From the NCBI GenBank assembly GCA_002412765.1, contig DHVR01000002.1, positions 11,125 through 75,124 on the forward strand: a stretch of DNA of 64,000 nucleotides, given 5' to 3'. Positions 1 to 8,423 of the stretch are shown here, piece by piece (the stretch's first letter is position 1; every line of letters begins with the position of its first letter). The translations under genes and the position numbers were made by a program. Under the pieces are notes generated by a model, which was given only the letters and a program-made list of their open reading frames with translations, made no database searches and was not told where the DNA came from. This DNA comes from Leptolinea sp. UBA5203. GTDB taxonomy: Bacteria > Chloroflexota > Anaerolineae > Anaerolineales > Anaerolineaceae.

Positions 1-164
1 TCCTGGACCGCATTGCCACGCATATCCTGGCTTTTGAAGGCGACAGCCAGGTAGTCTGGTTTGATGGAAACTACAGTCAATATGAGGAAGATTGGAAACG
101 CCGTTTGGGCAATCAAGCCAATCAGCCGCACCGCATCAAATATCGGCCGCTGACCAGAGGATAA
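1..164 (+). CDS. ettA: EttA-type ABC-F ATPase, C-terminal end only
   Basis: The last 53 residues of a protein that begins outside the window; the frame opens at base 3 and stops with TAA at 162-164. The stretch LDRIATHILAFEG followed by a conserved aromatic/acidic segment and a basic KRRLG tail is the C-terminal signature of EttA, the energy-dependent translational throttle, a cytoplasmic ABC-F protein that binds the ribosomal E site and gates elongation by ATP/ADP ratio. The assignment rests on this short tail only, so another close ABC-F paralogue is possible. A hairpin terminator follows immediately. Confidence 0.8.
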   Translation, partial: LDRIATHILAFEGDSQVVWFDGNYSQYEEDWKRRLGNQANQPHRIKYRPLTRG

Positions 165-170
165 AACAAA

Positions 171-198
171 ATAGGAGGGTTCAACCCCTCCTATTTTT
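171..198. terminator. Bidirectional terminator between ettA and the exporter operon
   Basis: A 9-bp perfect stem (171-179 with 186-194) around a 6-base loop, followed by TTTT on the plus strand and preceded by an A-rich stretch that gives a U-run on the minus strand. It sits between two convergent genes and can serve both; its 3' end overlaps the last codon region of the minus-strand permease gene. Confidence 0.8.
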
Positions 199-1291
199 AT
201 GCCTGTAATTGTTTGCATTGGAAGATGATCACGGCTGCTGCGAAGGTCAACAAGGTCAGTACAATCAACAGGGTCAATCGGTACTGCAAATAGGCAAACG
301 GCGCATTATACGAGAGGGTCATGGAAAATAGCTGCATACTGCTGGTGGCGGGAAAGACGTCAAACAAATTGAAGGCGTGGCTGCCCAAATGAAAAACCGG
401 GAAGGAAGGCATCTCAAAAAAGGCGCCGGAGACAAACACCTGAACCATGGCAGCCGTAGCACCCAGAGTGGCAGCCTGGGTATCATTTTCCAGATAGCAG
501 CCTAAAATTAGTCCCTGGCCAATGGCGGAAAGTGCCAGAAGGTTGGCAATCAGAAAGGCAAGCCAGAGGGATCCTTGTATTCTGAATCCCAAAGCAATGG
601 AGATCCAACCGATGACCAGCAATTGCAGGACGACAATCACCATTTGAGCCAGGGTAATCCCGCTGATGATGGCGAAGGATTTTGTGCCGGAAAGTTGGAA
701 GCGCCGGATGGTACCGGTTTTGATCTCCCGGGTGATTAACATGGCGGTTTGCATGGTCAATAACAGGATGGCAAAAATAATCATCCCCGGAGCAAAGAGT
801 TCGAAATTGGTTTGCGGTCCGCTGACATACAGGGGCGTGATGCTGGACTCAATCCATTGAATGGGATTATCGCCGAGCCAGCGGGGATCCAGTTGGTTAA
901 TCGCCTGGTAATAGCCTTGATACAGCGGATCTCCCAGAATGGTAATCGTGAGCGGTTCTTTGGTTGTATCAAGTTGAATATCCAGGACAATCTCATGTGC
1001 GTGCACTTTCTCCGTCACAATCGATTCTGACAAACTATCCTGATTGACCGTAAATACTGCCAACCCATTGGCATATTTTGCCTTTTCAAACGAAGCGATG
1101 ATTGAATCGGTCTGCTCGCTATGTTGGGGTAGGACCGAAATATGGATCGGATAAGTTTGGATGATCTGACCCGGGTAGGTGAAATAGGTAATCAGCAGGA
1201 AAACCACCGGCAATAACAGGATCATGATGACCAATTGCCATTCACGCATGATTTCCAGCAGGAATTTTCTGGTTATGATGAGGATTTTCAT
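197..1291 (-). CDS. ABC-2 type transporter permease
   Basis: A 364-residue integral membrane subunit of an ABC exporter. One membrane segment lies near residues 20-38, then an extracytoplasmic region of about 120 residues, then about five more segments from residue 165 to the C terminus: the layout of ABC-2 permeases (DrrB/YhgN-like). It is the last gene of a four-gene minus-strand operon; its ATG overlaps the ATPase stop by four bases (ATGA), which suggests translational coupling. It probably forms a heterodimeric channel with the permease at 2247-3422. The substrate cannot be read from sequence; the family exports drugs, lipids or polysaccharides. Confidence 0.88.
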   Translation of the reverse strand: MKILIITRKFLLEIMREWQLVIMILLLPVVFLLITYFTYPGQIIQTYPIHISVLPQHSEQTDSIIASFEKAKYANGLAVFTVNQDSLSESIVTEKVHAHEIVLDIQLDTTKEPLTITILGDPLYQGYYQAINQLDPRWLGDNPIQWIESSITPLYVSGPQTNFELFAPGMIIFAILLLTMQTAMLITREIKTGTIRRFQLSGTKSFAIISGITLAQMVIVVLQLLVIGWISIALGFRIQGSLWLAFLIANLLALSAIGQGLILGCYLENDTQAATLGATAAMVQVFVSGAFFEMPSFPVFHLGSHAFNLFDVFPATSSMQLFSMTLSYNAPFAYLQYRLTLLIVLTLLTFAAAVIIFQCKQLQA

Positions 1292-2235
1292 TCGCGCAAT
1301 CTCCTGCCGGTCAATTGGATAAATACATCTTCCAGCGTGTTCTCGCGAATATGAATTTCAGTCGCATGGTGCCCATGCTCTTCTATGGTTTCGAGCAGTT
1401 TGGGTAGTTGGGCGGTGCCATTCAAGAGATGTAGTGAAAGCGTGGCTGCTTCCGGAATGAAGGTGAATTTTGTGCTGAATGGGGCAAGGAAAGAAAAATC
1501 CTCCGTTTGCAGTCTCTGATTCTCTGATTGGATGGAAATATCCAGAATATCGCCTTCGCCCAATTGATGCTTCAGGTTTTGCGGAGTATCCAAGACCAAC
1601 AGTCGACCGTGATCAATGATGGCCACCCGATCAGCCAAGCGATCGGCTTCATCCATGTTGTGGGTGGTGAGAATGACGGTTTTTATGGAAGCCAGGGAGC
1701 GGATGTAATTGCGTACCTTGACCTTGGATTGCGGGTCCAACCCGGCTTCCGGTTCATCCAGAATGATGATTTGGGGATCATGAATCAAAGCCATGGTGAT
1801 ATTCAAGCGGCGTTTCATACCGCCCGAAAGGGTCTTCGCCAGGTGAGTTTTCTTCTCCATCAAATCCAGGTCTTCCAAGAGCCTATTGGCTCTATCCTTT
1901 ATCATTTTGGTTGGCAATTGATAAAGCTGGCCCATGAAGATTAATTGTTCATAACAGGTCAGACGCTCCCACAAGATTATTTCCTGCGGGCATAGACCAA
2001 TGTGCTGGTAATGGGCACTGATATTTTCCCCGTTTCCGTTGAAATGATAAAGAATACTGCCGGAATCCGCCTGTAATAAACCGCAAATGAGCTGAATGGT
2101 GGTGGTTTTGCCCGCCCCATTCGGGCCCAGAAAGCCAAAGATTTCTCCCTGCTGGATATCCAATGAGAGGTGATCCACAGCGGTCAGTCCGCTATAGGTT
2201 TTAGTGACATTTTCGAGGGACAGAATTGTTTTCAT
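1288..2235 (-). CDS. ABC transporter ATP-binding protein
   Basis: A 315-residue cytoplasmic ATPase that powers the flanking ABC-2 permeases. Walker A (GPNGAGKTT) is at residues 37-45, the signature LSGGMKRRL near 137, Walker B with DEP near 160, and the H-loop TTHNMDEA after it; the C-terminal extension of about 90 residues is usual for DrrA-type subunits. I chose the ATG at 2235 because it has an AAGGAAG ribosome site and the protein then begins directly with the nucleotide-binding domain. The longer reading from 2340 would run back over the upstream permease gene. Coupled to both neighbours by an 11-base gap and a 4-base overlap. Confidence 0.92.
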   Translation of the reverse strand: MKTILSLENVTKTYSGLTAVDHLSLDIQQGEIFGFLGPNGAGKTTTIQLICGLLQADSGSILYHFNGNGENISAHYQHIGLCPQEIILWERLTCYEQLIFMGQLYQLPTKMIKDRANRLLEDLDLMEKKTHLAKTLSGGMKRRLNITMALIHDPQIIILDEPEAGLDPQSKVKVRNYIRSLASIKTVILTTHNMDEADRLADRVAIIDHGRLLVLDTPQNLKHQLGEGDILDISIQSENQRLQTEDFSFLAPFSTKFTFIPEAATLSLHLLNGTAQLPKLLETIEEHGHHATEIHIRENTLEDVFIQLTGRRLRE

Positions 2236-2246
2236 GGGGAGCTTCC

Positions 2247-3422
2247 TTAAGCTTTTGGGGTGCGAAATAAGAATAGTTTGAATAAACTGGCCCCAATGGC
2301 AAAAATGACGATGGTTTGGAGGCAGAGCCAGAGGATCCAAGGCAGTAAGTCCCGCAGGGGTACGAGATAAATAAGTGAGTTTCTTAGCAGGTCTGCGGCG
2401 ACACTGGTGGGCAGCAGATCAAAGAAAGAAAAGGACATCCCGAAGATGGAAAAGAGCTGACTTTTTTCCATTGGATAGAGCGTGTTGGAAAGTAAGACCA
2501 GCGGTACCACAATACTGGAACTGATATTAATGGCTTCGCTCTCGTTTTTGGTAAAACAAGCAACGATTAATCCGATGCCTACGGCTGCAATGGTTAGAAT
2601 ACTGCTGATCAGGAGGAGCGGGAAGATGGATCCCCGGGCGTGAAAGCCCATTAATGCAGCGGCGAACATGCTGAAGGGGACCAACACCAGGGCGATGACG
2701 ATTTGGGAAAGGGTCAGGCCGAAGAATATTTTCAATGTGGATATCCCGCTCATACGATAGCGCAGCAGGGTGCGATTGGATTTTTCGCGCACCAGCAATT
2801 GGGTGGTGGAGATCGATAGAAACATCAACCCGAAAACCAGCACGCCAGGTAAACCAAAGTCAAGGTCCGACATGGTACCCGTGCCCTCAAGAAATTTGTA
2901 GTTGACCTGAATGGCAGGTTCCTTCAAAATCTCTGGGTTTTTGAATGTGCGGTTGAAATCATCCAAAGCGCCGGTTAAAAATGACTGCACAAAAGTAAAT
3001 TGAGCGCTGTAGGTATCCCCGATGATTTCAATCCGAGCTGGAACTTTGGCGTGTTCAATGCTCTGCTGAAAATCCTGCGGTATGACCAGGATTGCCAGGA
3101 TTTGTTTTTCCTGCAGTGCGGTCAGGGCGGAGGCTTTGGATTCAGCCGTGGACAGGCTGAAAACCGGTTTCTCATCCAATTTGAGGTCTTGAAGATAGCC
3201 AATTAGTTCTTGATCGTAGGCAAGAGTTCCAGCTTCAGGTTTGGCTTGTTGATTGAGAATCGACAATTTAAATTGGCTGGATAATCCGCCGCCAGTATCC
3301 CCGTAAGCCACAGAGTAGAGTCCGATCATAAGAACGGGGAAGAGGAAGATGATCAGCAGGATTTGGATCTCCCGAATCATTTCCAGCAAGGTTTTATAGG
3401 CGATGATCAGAATGGTTTTCAT
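2247..3422 (-). CDS. ABC-2 type transporter permease
   Basis: A 391-residue membrane subunit with one N-terminal membrane segment (about residues 20-38), a large extracytoplasmic domain (about 40-180) and a C-terminal bundle of five or six segments ending near residue 385. It is a paralogue of the permease at 197-1291, so the exporter is probably a heterodimer plus two copies of the shared ATPase. Its start overlaps the tetR stop by four bases (ATGA at 3419-3422), placing it second in the operon under the TetR-type repressor. Confidence 0.88.
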   Translation of the reverse strand: MKTILIIAYKTLLEMIREIQILLIIFLFPVLMIGLYSVAYGDTGGGLSSQFKLSILNQQAKPEAGTLAYDQELIGYLQDLKLDEKPVFSLSTAESKASALTALQEKQILAILVIPQDFQQSIEHAKVPARIEIIGDTYSAQFTFVQSFLTGALDDFNRTFKNPEILKEPAIQVNYKFLEGTGTMSDLDFGLPGVLVFGLMFLSISTTQLLVREKSNRTLLRYRMSGISTLKIFFGLTLSQIVIALVLVPFSMFAAALMGFHARGSIFPLLLISSILTIAAVGIGLIVACFTKNESEAINISSSIVVPLVLLSNTLYPMEKSQLFSIFGMSFSFFDLLPTSVAADLLRNSLIYLVPLRDLLPWILWLCLQTIVIFAIGASLFKLFLFRTPKA

Positions 3423-4141
3423 GGGTGTCTCTCAGTGTTTTCTTTGGGTTTAATCATTCCGCGTTCAAGTAAATCCATCAAACTGGAGAAAATTTGCGTC
3501 ATGGGGACAGATTCGTCATTCACCTGGAAATATTTGTTCAAATAAGGCAGCAGGATCGGATCCCCCAGGGCAATGGAAAGGGCGTGCAGAATCCGTGAGA
3601 CCGCCTCGGTATCCACATCAGCGCGAACTTCTCCGCTCTCCTGTCCTTTTTGTACCATGACCCGCACCAGCTGCAGCATGCAGTTGGATATAGGAGTGAC
3701 AACGCTGTCTTCCAATTCCGGGTGTTCCTGATAGGCTGCTTTGGCAAAGAAGCGCACAAATTGCTGCTGTTCCTTGCCCCACTCCAAGCCTGAATTGATA
3801 TAGATAGAATAGGCTTCCTGAAAACTGAGCTGATCCAGATAGGGCAGGAAGGTATTGAAGGCAGCAACTGTTTGCTGCACGGTCAGTTGGATAGCAAAAT
3901 TTAGCAATCCTTCTTTATTGTGGAAGTATTGATAGAGTGAACCAATGCTCACGTCTGCACGGGCAGCCACTTTCTTGATATTCATTTCCGCTGGACCATG
4001 CAGGCTGGATTCTTCCATAATCGCGTCAATAATAACTAACTGACGAGCAATATCCAGGCGGCGAAAGGTACGGGTAACCAGTCCTTGTTGTTCAAAAGAT
4101 TGGATGATGAGGGGTAATTGATCTGCGAATGTGTTTTCCAT
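3419..4141 (-). CDS. TetR/AcrR family transcriptional regulator
   Basis: A 240-residue one-component regulator, first gene of the exporter operon. The N-terminal third holds a TetR helix-turn-helix with the recognition stretch VSIGSLYQYFHNKEGL (about residues 64-79); the rest is the variable ligand-binding and dimerisation domain. A perfect 13-bp inverted repeat abuts the start codon and overlaps the -10 box of a strong promoter, so autorepression of the whole operon is very likely, with release by a molecule the exporter handles. There is no clear Shine-Dalgarno before the ATG; the predicted leader is only about 16 to 18 nt. Confidence 0.93.
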   Translation of the reverse strand: MENTFADQLPLIIQSFEQQGLVTRTFRRLDIARQLVIIDAIMEESSLHGPAEMNIKKVAARADVSIGSLYQYFHNKEGLLNFAIQLTVQQTVAAFNTFLPYLDQLSFQEAYSIYINSGLEWGKEQQQFVRFFAKAAYQEHPELEDSVVTPISNCMLQLVRVMVQKGQESGEVRADVDTEAVSRILHALSIALGDPILLPYLNKYFQVNDESVPMTQIFSSLMDLLERGMIKPKENTERHP

Positions 4142-4169
4142 ATATTATGAACCTATGGTTCATAATATA
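4141..4169. promoter_or_regulatory. Probable TetR operator, perfect inverted repeat
   Basis: Arms of 13 bp (TATATTATGAACC at 4141-4153 and its exact complement at 4157-4169) separated by TAT. The site lies between the -10 box and the start codon of the TetR gene, the usual place for a self-repressing operator. The assignment to this regulator is by position and symmetry. Confidence 0.85.
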
Positions 4170-4192
4170 CATGAGGTTGTATCTTTTGTCAA
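4164..4192 (-). promoter_or_regulatory. Sigma-70 type promoter of the TetR/ABC operon
   Basis: On the minus strand TTGACA (4187-4192), a 17-bp spacer and TATATT (4164-4169): a consensus -35 and near-consensus -10 with ideal spacing. The -10 box is the outer part of the inverted repeat described at 4141-4169. Expected transcription start is near 4157. Confidence 0.85.
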
Positions 4193-4489
4193 TATTTAAA
4201 ATAAAAATGGGCCTGGATTTCTTCACCTGAGCAAGTGTTACTCTCATAGATGACCCTATTGACTAAATCAGCCTGGTTAATTGTACAAATTAAATCACAC
4301 CCTCCTGCACCTCCCTACCTGAAGGTATGCTAACGCGACCATTTTCTGAAAAGCGAAAATAGGGGAGGAAAAGACATCTCTATAAAAATTCGTACAAACT
4401 ATGATGGAAATACTTATTGAGTTCTATTTTTGGTAATATTTAAAACAAAAACGGGCGAAGATTTCCTCACCCGTTCAGTAGATCAATTA
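4193..4489. other. Intergenic region with a duplicated terminator-like segment
   Basis: No gene seen. Two 44-base segments (4191-4234 and 4435-4478) match at about 34 of 44 positions; the distal one is the terminator of dcd and the proximal one, next to the tetR promoter, looks like a worn copy of it. The bases between them are AT-rich with no reading frame or motif I can defend. Confidence 0.6.
4442..4475 (-). terminator. Terminator of dcd
   Basis: On the minus strand, arms AACGGG/CCCGTT (4470-4475 with 4450-4455) with an inner GAA/TTC pairing, followed by TTTTGTTTTA. It lies 15 bases after the dcd stop codon. Confidence 0.75.
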
Positions 4490-5044
4490 TTATAATTTTG
4501 GCAAAAGGATGGTTTGTTGGTTTTGATACTTGCCTTTTTTGTCGGCGTAGGAAATTTCACAACCTTCATCGGCTTCAAAGAAGAGCACCTGGGCAATGCC
4601 CTCATTAGCGTAAATTCTTGCCGGCAGGGGCGTGGTGTTGGAGATTTCCAGGGTGACATAACCTTCCCACTCGGGTTCGAAGGGAGTGACATTGACAATG
4701 ATGCCGCAACGCGCATAGGTGCTTTTTCCCAAACATATGGTCAGGACTTTGCGGGGGATTCTAAAGTATTCGACGGTTCGGGCCAGGGCGAATGAATTCG
4801 GGGGAATAGTACACATGTCCCCTTCAAAATCCACCATGGATTTTGGATCAAAATTCTTGGGATCCACAGTGGCGGAAAACACGTTGGTGAAAATTTTGAA
4901 TTCATGGGCGACTCGGACGTCATATCCATAGGAGGAAACGCCGTAGGAAATCACGCCATCTCGTACTTGTTTGTCAACGTATGGCTCAATCATGCCTTGT
5001 TCCTGAGCCATCTTGCGAATCCAATGATCCGGTTTTAATCCCAT
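4490..5044 (-). CDS. dcd: dCTP deaminase
   Basis: A 184-residue homotrimeric cytoplasmic enzyme that deaminates dCTP to dUTP (or, in bifunctional members, to dUMP) for thymidylate synthesis. Seen in the sequence: an N-terminal segment with VSSYGYDVRV, the nucleotide-binding and catalytic stretch GKSTYARCGIIVNVTPFEP with the catalytic Glu, then a C-terminal substrate-binding GIAQVLFF strand. Length fits the family (180-195). The start has AAGGAG seven bases upstream. It is transcribed alone, with its own terminator downstream. Mono- and bifunctional types cannot be separated with certainty by eye. Confidence 0.93.
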   Translation of the reverse strand: MGLKPDHWIRKMAQEQGMIEPYVDKQVRDGVISYGVSSYGYDVRVAHEFKIFTNVFSATVDPKNFDPKSMVDFEGDMCTIPPNSFALARTVEYFRIPRKVLTICLGKSTYARCGIIVNVTPFEPEWEGYVTLEISNTTPLPARIYANEGIAQVLFFEADEGCEISYADKKGKYQNQQTILLPKL

Positions 5045-5087
5045 TTCTAAATCTCCTTGATGATTATTCTAAGTTTTTTAAAATTGA

Positions 5088-6761
5088 TTATTGCAGAGGT
5101 GTACTGGCCTGAAACACGGTATAAAGCAGCAATTGCCTTTCTTCCAGGGTCATTGGCCGGGAACGGGCTAAATTAATAAATTGAATGGTTAATAATTCCG
5201 TATTGATATACCGGCCATCATACATAATATGTCGGTCAATGATGGCTTGACCCGTTTCCTTGCTTTCAAAAAGTTGGTCAAAAAACAAATTTCCCAACCC
5301 ATAATGGAGCATCGATCCATTTCGGAGTTCGATGGCATGCGGTTGGTGAGCCTGACTGCCGCTGACAATTACAGCACCTGCATCTGCCATACGGTGAAAA
5401 TCTTCCTGTAAGATGGGATGCGCCAGATAAGAGTAATATTCCAGATGTTGAAAAGTGACGATGGGTAGATAGCCAGCGGCACGCAACTGTTTAATTTGCT
5501 CAGTCATATAGTCAAAATCACAGTCCGCAGCTCCCGGTGTGGTTTCTGAGGCCCCGGCATAACCGCCGCCTTTGGCGTTACAGCCAATAAAGGCAATTTT
5601 GTTGCCGTGATCTTCCAGTTGGACAGGTTTTTGGGCATCGGCTTGGTTGATCCCGCCGCCGTAGTATAGCCAACCTTTTTGATTATAAAGGTCAATGGTA
5701 TAAAGCGTCGCTTCCGGTCCGTAATCTTGAAAGTGATCGCCGCTCAATTCAACAACGTCCGTACTGATGGATTCCAATAATTCGATATATTCGACTTGAC
5801 TGCAAAAGACCAGGTCATTAATCCGGGGATACGGTTGAGGACAGTTTTTTGCGAAGGGGATTTCATTGGAGATGTGGACAATATCGGCCTCTAAAAACCA
5901 GGGACGGATATCATCCGCAGGGTAGGTCATGCCGCGTTGTTCCATGGTGTTGGCCGTGCCGCGCACCAGGGCGGTCACCCCGGTGACCAGGATGGTGGTC
6001 AACTTTTCAGGATCGCGATTGGACAATGTCAGGCTTAAATCAGCGCTCATCGCTTCAATACTGGCTGCATCTGCTTCCTGAAGGGAAATGAGAGAAATGG
6101 GGATTTGAAGAGCATAATCTTCCATGGAAAAATCTTTCCGTAAGGGGGATTGGTTATCAACGGTGATGATTTTCCATACAGATTCAATGCTTTCAAAAGG
6201 TAGAATGGCCCAATACATCGGGTCCGCTAAGATTTTGGTTTTCATTTGCTCAAGAGTCTGTATGCTGACAAATTCAGGATCTGGCTTGCCCCATAAAACG
6301 CTGAAAACATCATAGGTATTTTGCTCGACCATCAGATGAGAAAACATCACACCGCTTTGACTGCCATGCAGCCAGACGGTTTTGAGCATTTCCAAGCTCA
6401 TCTCATCGTCTATGGTGAAAAACGGGGCTGCCAGAGCATAGATCCAGTGGCTGACAGGGTTTTGATCACTGATCCCTAATTGAGCAGCTGCTTTTTCGGC
6501 ATTACAGTCGGGAATGTTGTTGGTATCCCTCAATCCGCTGATAAATGAGGTCGGCAGGGGAGCTAAATAACAAATGGATTTGTCTGGAGTGGGTGCAGGT
6601 GCAGTCGATTGTGTATTTTGCGTAGATAAGGTTTCATTGGTTATGGTCAATTGGGTATCGGATTCAACCGAAGCGGTGCTGGGTTCGGGTTTGGCAGAAC
6701 AACTAGCGAGGAGAATCAGCAAAAAAAGATTAATAAGGGTGATGGATTTATTTCTATTCAT
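5088..6761 (-). CDS. CapA family lipoprotein (PGA synthesis-type metallophosphatase fold)
   Basis: A 557-residue predicted lipoprotein: signal segment ending in the lipobox LLASC near residue 22, then a Ser/Thr-rich linker. The C-terminal half carries CapA-family marks: a NEIPF segment (cf. NLE-P), a LSGDHFQDYG segment where most relatives have NNH-DYG, and the terminal IVSGSQAHQPHAIE and YGLGNLFFD motifs. CapA proteins act outside the membrane in poly-glutamate or related polymer handling. About 200 residues between the linker and the CapA domain match nothing I recognise, so the protein is longer than typical CapA (350-400). Its start overlaps the ftcD stop by eight bases. No capB or capC is nearby, so the polymer role is uncertain. 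Confidence 0.8.
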   Translation of the reverse strand: MNRNKSITLINLFLLILLASCSAKPEPSTASVESDTQLTITNETLSTQNTQSTAPAPTPDKSICYLAPLPTSFISGLRDTNNIPDCNAEKAAAQLGISDQNPVSHWIYALAAPFFTIDDEMSLEMLKTVWLHGSQSGVMFSHLMVEQNTYDVFSVLWGKPDPEFVSIQTLEQMKTKILADPMYWAILPFESIESVWKIITVDNQSPLRKDFSMEDYALQIPISLISLQEADAASIEAMSADLSLTLSNRDPEKLTTILVTGVTALVRGTANTMEQRGMTYPADDIRPWFLEADIVHISNEIPFAKNCPQPYPRINDLVFCSQVEYIELLESISTDVVELSGDHFQDYGPEATLYTIDLYNQKGWLYYGGGINQADAQKPVQLEDHGNKIAFIGCNAKGGGYAGASETTPGAADCDFDYMTEQIKQLRAAGYLPIVTFQHLEYYSYLAHPILQEDFHRMADAGAVIVSGSQAHQPHAIELRNGSMLHYGLGNLFFDQLFESKETGQAIIDRHIMYDGRYINTELLTIQFINLARSRPMTLEERQLLLYTVFQASTPLQ

Positions 6762-8319
6762 GGAGGGTGATCATTTCCAGTTTATTGGATCGTAAGATCC
6801 CGTTCATTGTAGATTGTAAGTCAGCGATCTTTGTTTTCAAATCTCTAACTTCTTCTGAAAATGGCTGAATGGACGGGTACTGCTGGTAGTCTTTGGTATT
6901 GAGGGTGACGTTGAGCATGGAACCCTCTGCAGCGGTTTTTGCCAAGGAATAAGCATTGATCGAATCTCCCAGGGCGTTTTGATTGCCAAATTGGGCGGCA
7001 TTGATGGCCAGCTCCATGATTAGCAAGCATTTTTTTGCGATCATAAGAGGAATATGGCTGATCCCGGAAACGGCTTGCAGCAATTCCGGGAATGGATCGG
7101 AAGTGCCAGGTAAATCCTGGGTGTTGGATTTTACAACTTCAAGATAATGCGTGAAGGCTTCCGAATCCTGCTCCATGGTGATCATTAATTCCATGCGGGT
7201 TGCATCCGCTTCAACCAAGATGTGCTGCATTAAGCCGTGAAATTTCTCATACGACCCTTTGCGAAGCGTAGATTTTGCCACCATGGACAGCAGGGCAGCT
7301 GATTGGGCTGCTGTATAAGCCAGTGCGGCTCCGCCGCTCGGGGTTGGAGTATCCTCTGCCAATTGGGTCAGGAAACTATCATGGAAGGGTTCCTCTCCTT
7401 TTTCCTCTCCCTGATATAAAACATCGTTGATACGCTGCTCAAGGATTTGTTGTTTTTCAAATTGGTGCAATTGCAGATACCACTTGGCTGCATCGGTAAT
7501 GGCTTTTTGCGGAATCAGACCAACCAATTCACTGCTGTGGATGCTGGTGCCGTAGATGGCCGCTTCCCGCCGAATCATTTCCACCACTCTTGCCAGAGGG
7601 GTTTGGTTGAAATTGGTGAAGTTCATCGAGACCTGAGCGCGGCCGTGCGCGACCAATCCCAGGGCTTTCAGATATTTAAAGCCGCCAGAGGAATGACGGG
7701 CAGCTTTAGCAATTTTCTGTGCAACGTCCAATTGATCCGTATTTAAATAAACATTAAAGGCAATCAGGGGGTAACGGGCGCCGATCACCGTAGCGCCGGC
7801 AGAACCCATGCGGCTTGGGCCGTAATCTGGCCTGCGGGCGGGATCAATCCCAATTTCTTCGCGTAATTTTTCGTATTGTCCGCGGCGAATGTTTTCAAGA
7901 TTTATTCGTTCCGGGAAATCCGGGGAGGCTGCCTCTTCGTATAGATATACGGGAATATTCAGATCATCTGCCACTCGTTTTCCAAGGGCTTTGGCTAGTT
8001 CTACACATTCAGCCAATGTGATGTCACTGATGGGAACAAAGGGCACAACATCGGTAGCCCCAATACGGGGGTGCTCGCCTCGATGAATATTTAAATCAAT
8101 CAGTTCGGAAGCGCAGCGGATGGCTTGGAAGGCGGCTTCGGAAATGGCTTCCGGGGAACCGATGAAGGTGAAAACCGTGCGGTTATGATCCTGGTCAGAA
8201 TGTCGGTCCAGGATATGGATATTTGGAACGGAGTGGATGGCTTTTTGGATTTCCTCAAGGACTACAGGATTCCTTGCTTCAGAAAAATTGGGGATACATT
8301 CAACGATTGGATTTGCCAT
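6754..8319 (-). CDS. ftcD: Glutamate formimidoyltransferase / formimidoyl-THF cyclodeaminase
   Basis: A 521-residue bifunctional folate enzyme. Residues 1 to about 295 are the formiminotransferase domains (VECIPNFSEARNPVVL at the start, then HRGEHPRIGATDVVPFVP); residues about 325-500 are the helical cyclodeaminase domain with its TPTPSGGAALAYTAAQSAAL motif. It transfers a formimino group from formiminoglutamate to THF and releases ammonia to give methenyl-THF, linking histidine or purine breakdown to one-carbon pools. The start has a GGAGG site. It is followed by the CapA gene with an 8-base overlap. No hut genes are in view. Confidence 0.93.
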   Translation of the reverse strand: MANPIVECIPNFSEARNPVVLEEIQKAIHSVPNIHILDRHSDQDHNRTVFTFIGSPEAISEAAFQAIRCASELIDLNIHRGEHPRIGATDVVPFVPISDITLAECVELAKALGKRVADDLNIPVYLYEEAASPDFPERINLENIRRGQYEKLREEIGIDPARRPDYGPSRMGSAGATVIGARYPLIAFNVYLNTDQLDVAQKIAKAARHSSGGFKYLKALGLVAHGRAQVSMNFTNFNQTPLARVVEMIRREAAIYGTSIHSSELVGLIPQKAITDAAKWYLQLHQFEKQQILEQRINDVLYQGEEKGEEPFHDSFLTQLAEDTPTPSGGAALAYTAAQSAALLSMVAKSTLRKGSYEKFHGLMQHILVEADATRMELMITMEQDSEAFTHYLEVVKSNTQDLPGTSDPFPELLQAVSGISHIPLMIAKKCLLIMELAINAAQFGNQNALGDSINAYSLAKTAAEGSMLNVTLNTKDYQQYPSIQPFSEEVRDLKTKIADLQSTMNGILRSNKLEMITLHE

Positions 8320-8423
8320 AAAATTCCTCCACTCTTCACGAAAATCAAGTTAATTATAACCGCTAACTACTTTTCAGATACAATTGAATGAACTGATAAG
8401 AAATTGTAGACAGGACAAGAACT

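Noticed and set aside
1528..1944. 138-codon open frame opposite the ABC ATPase
   Set aside because: Lies wholly antisense to a well-supported gene, no ribosome site or domain.
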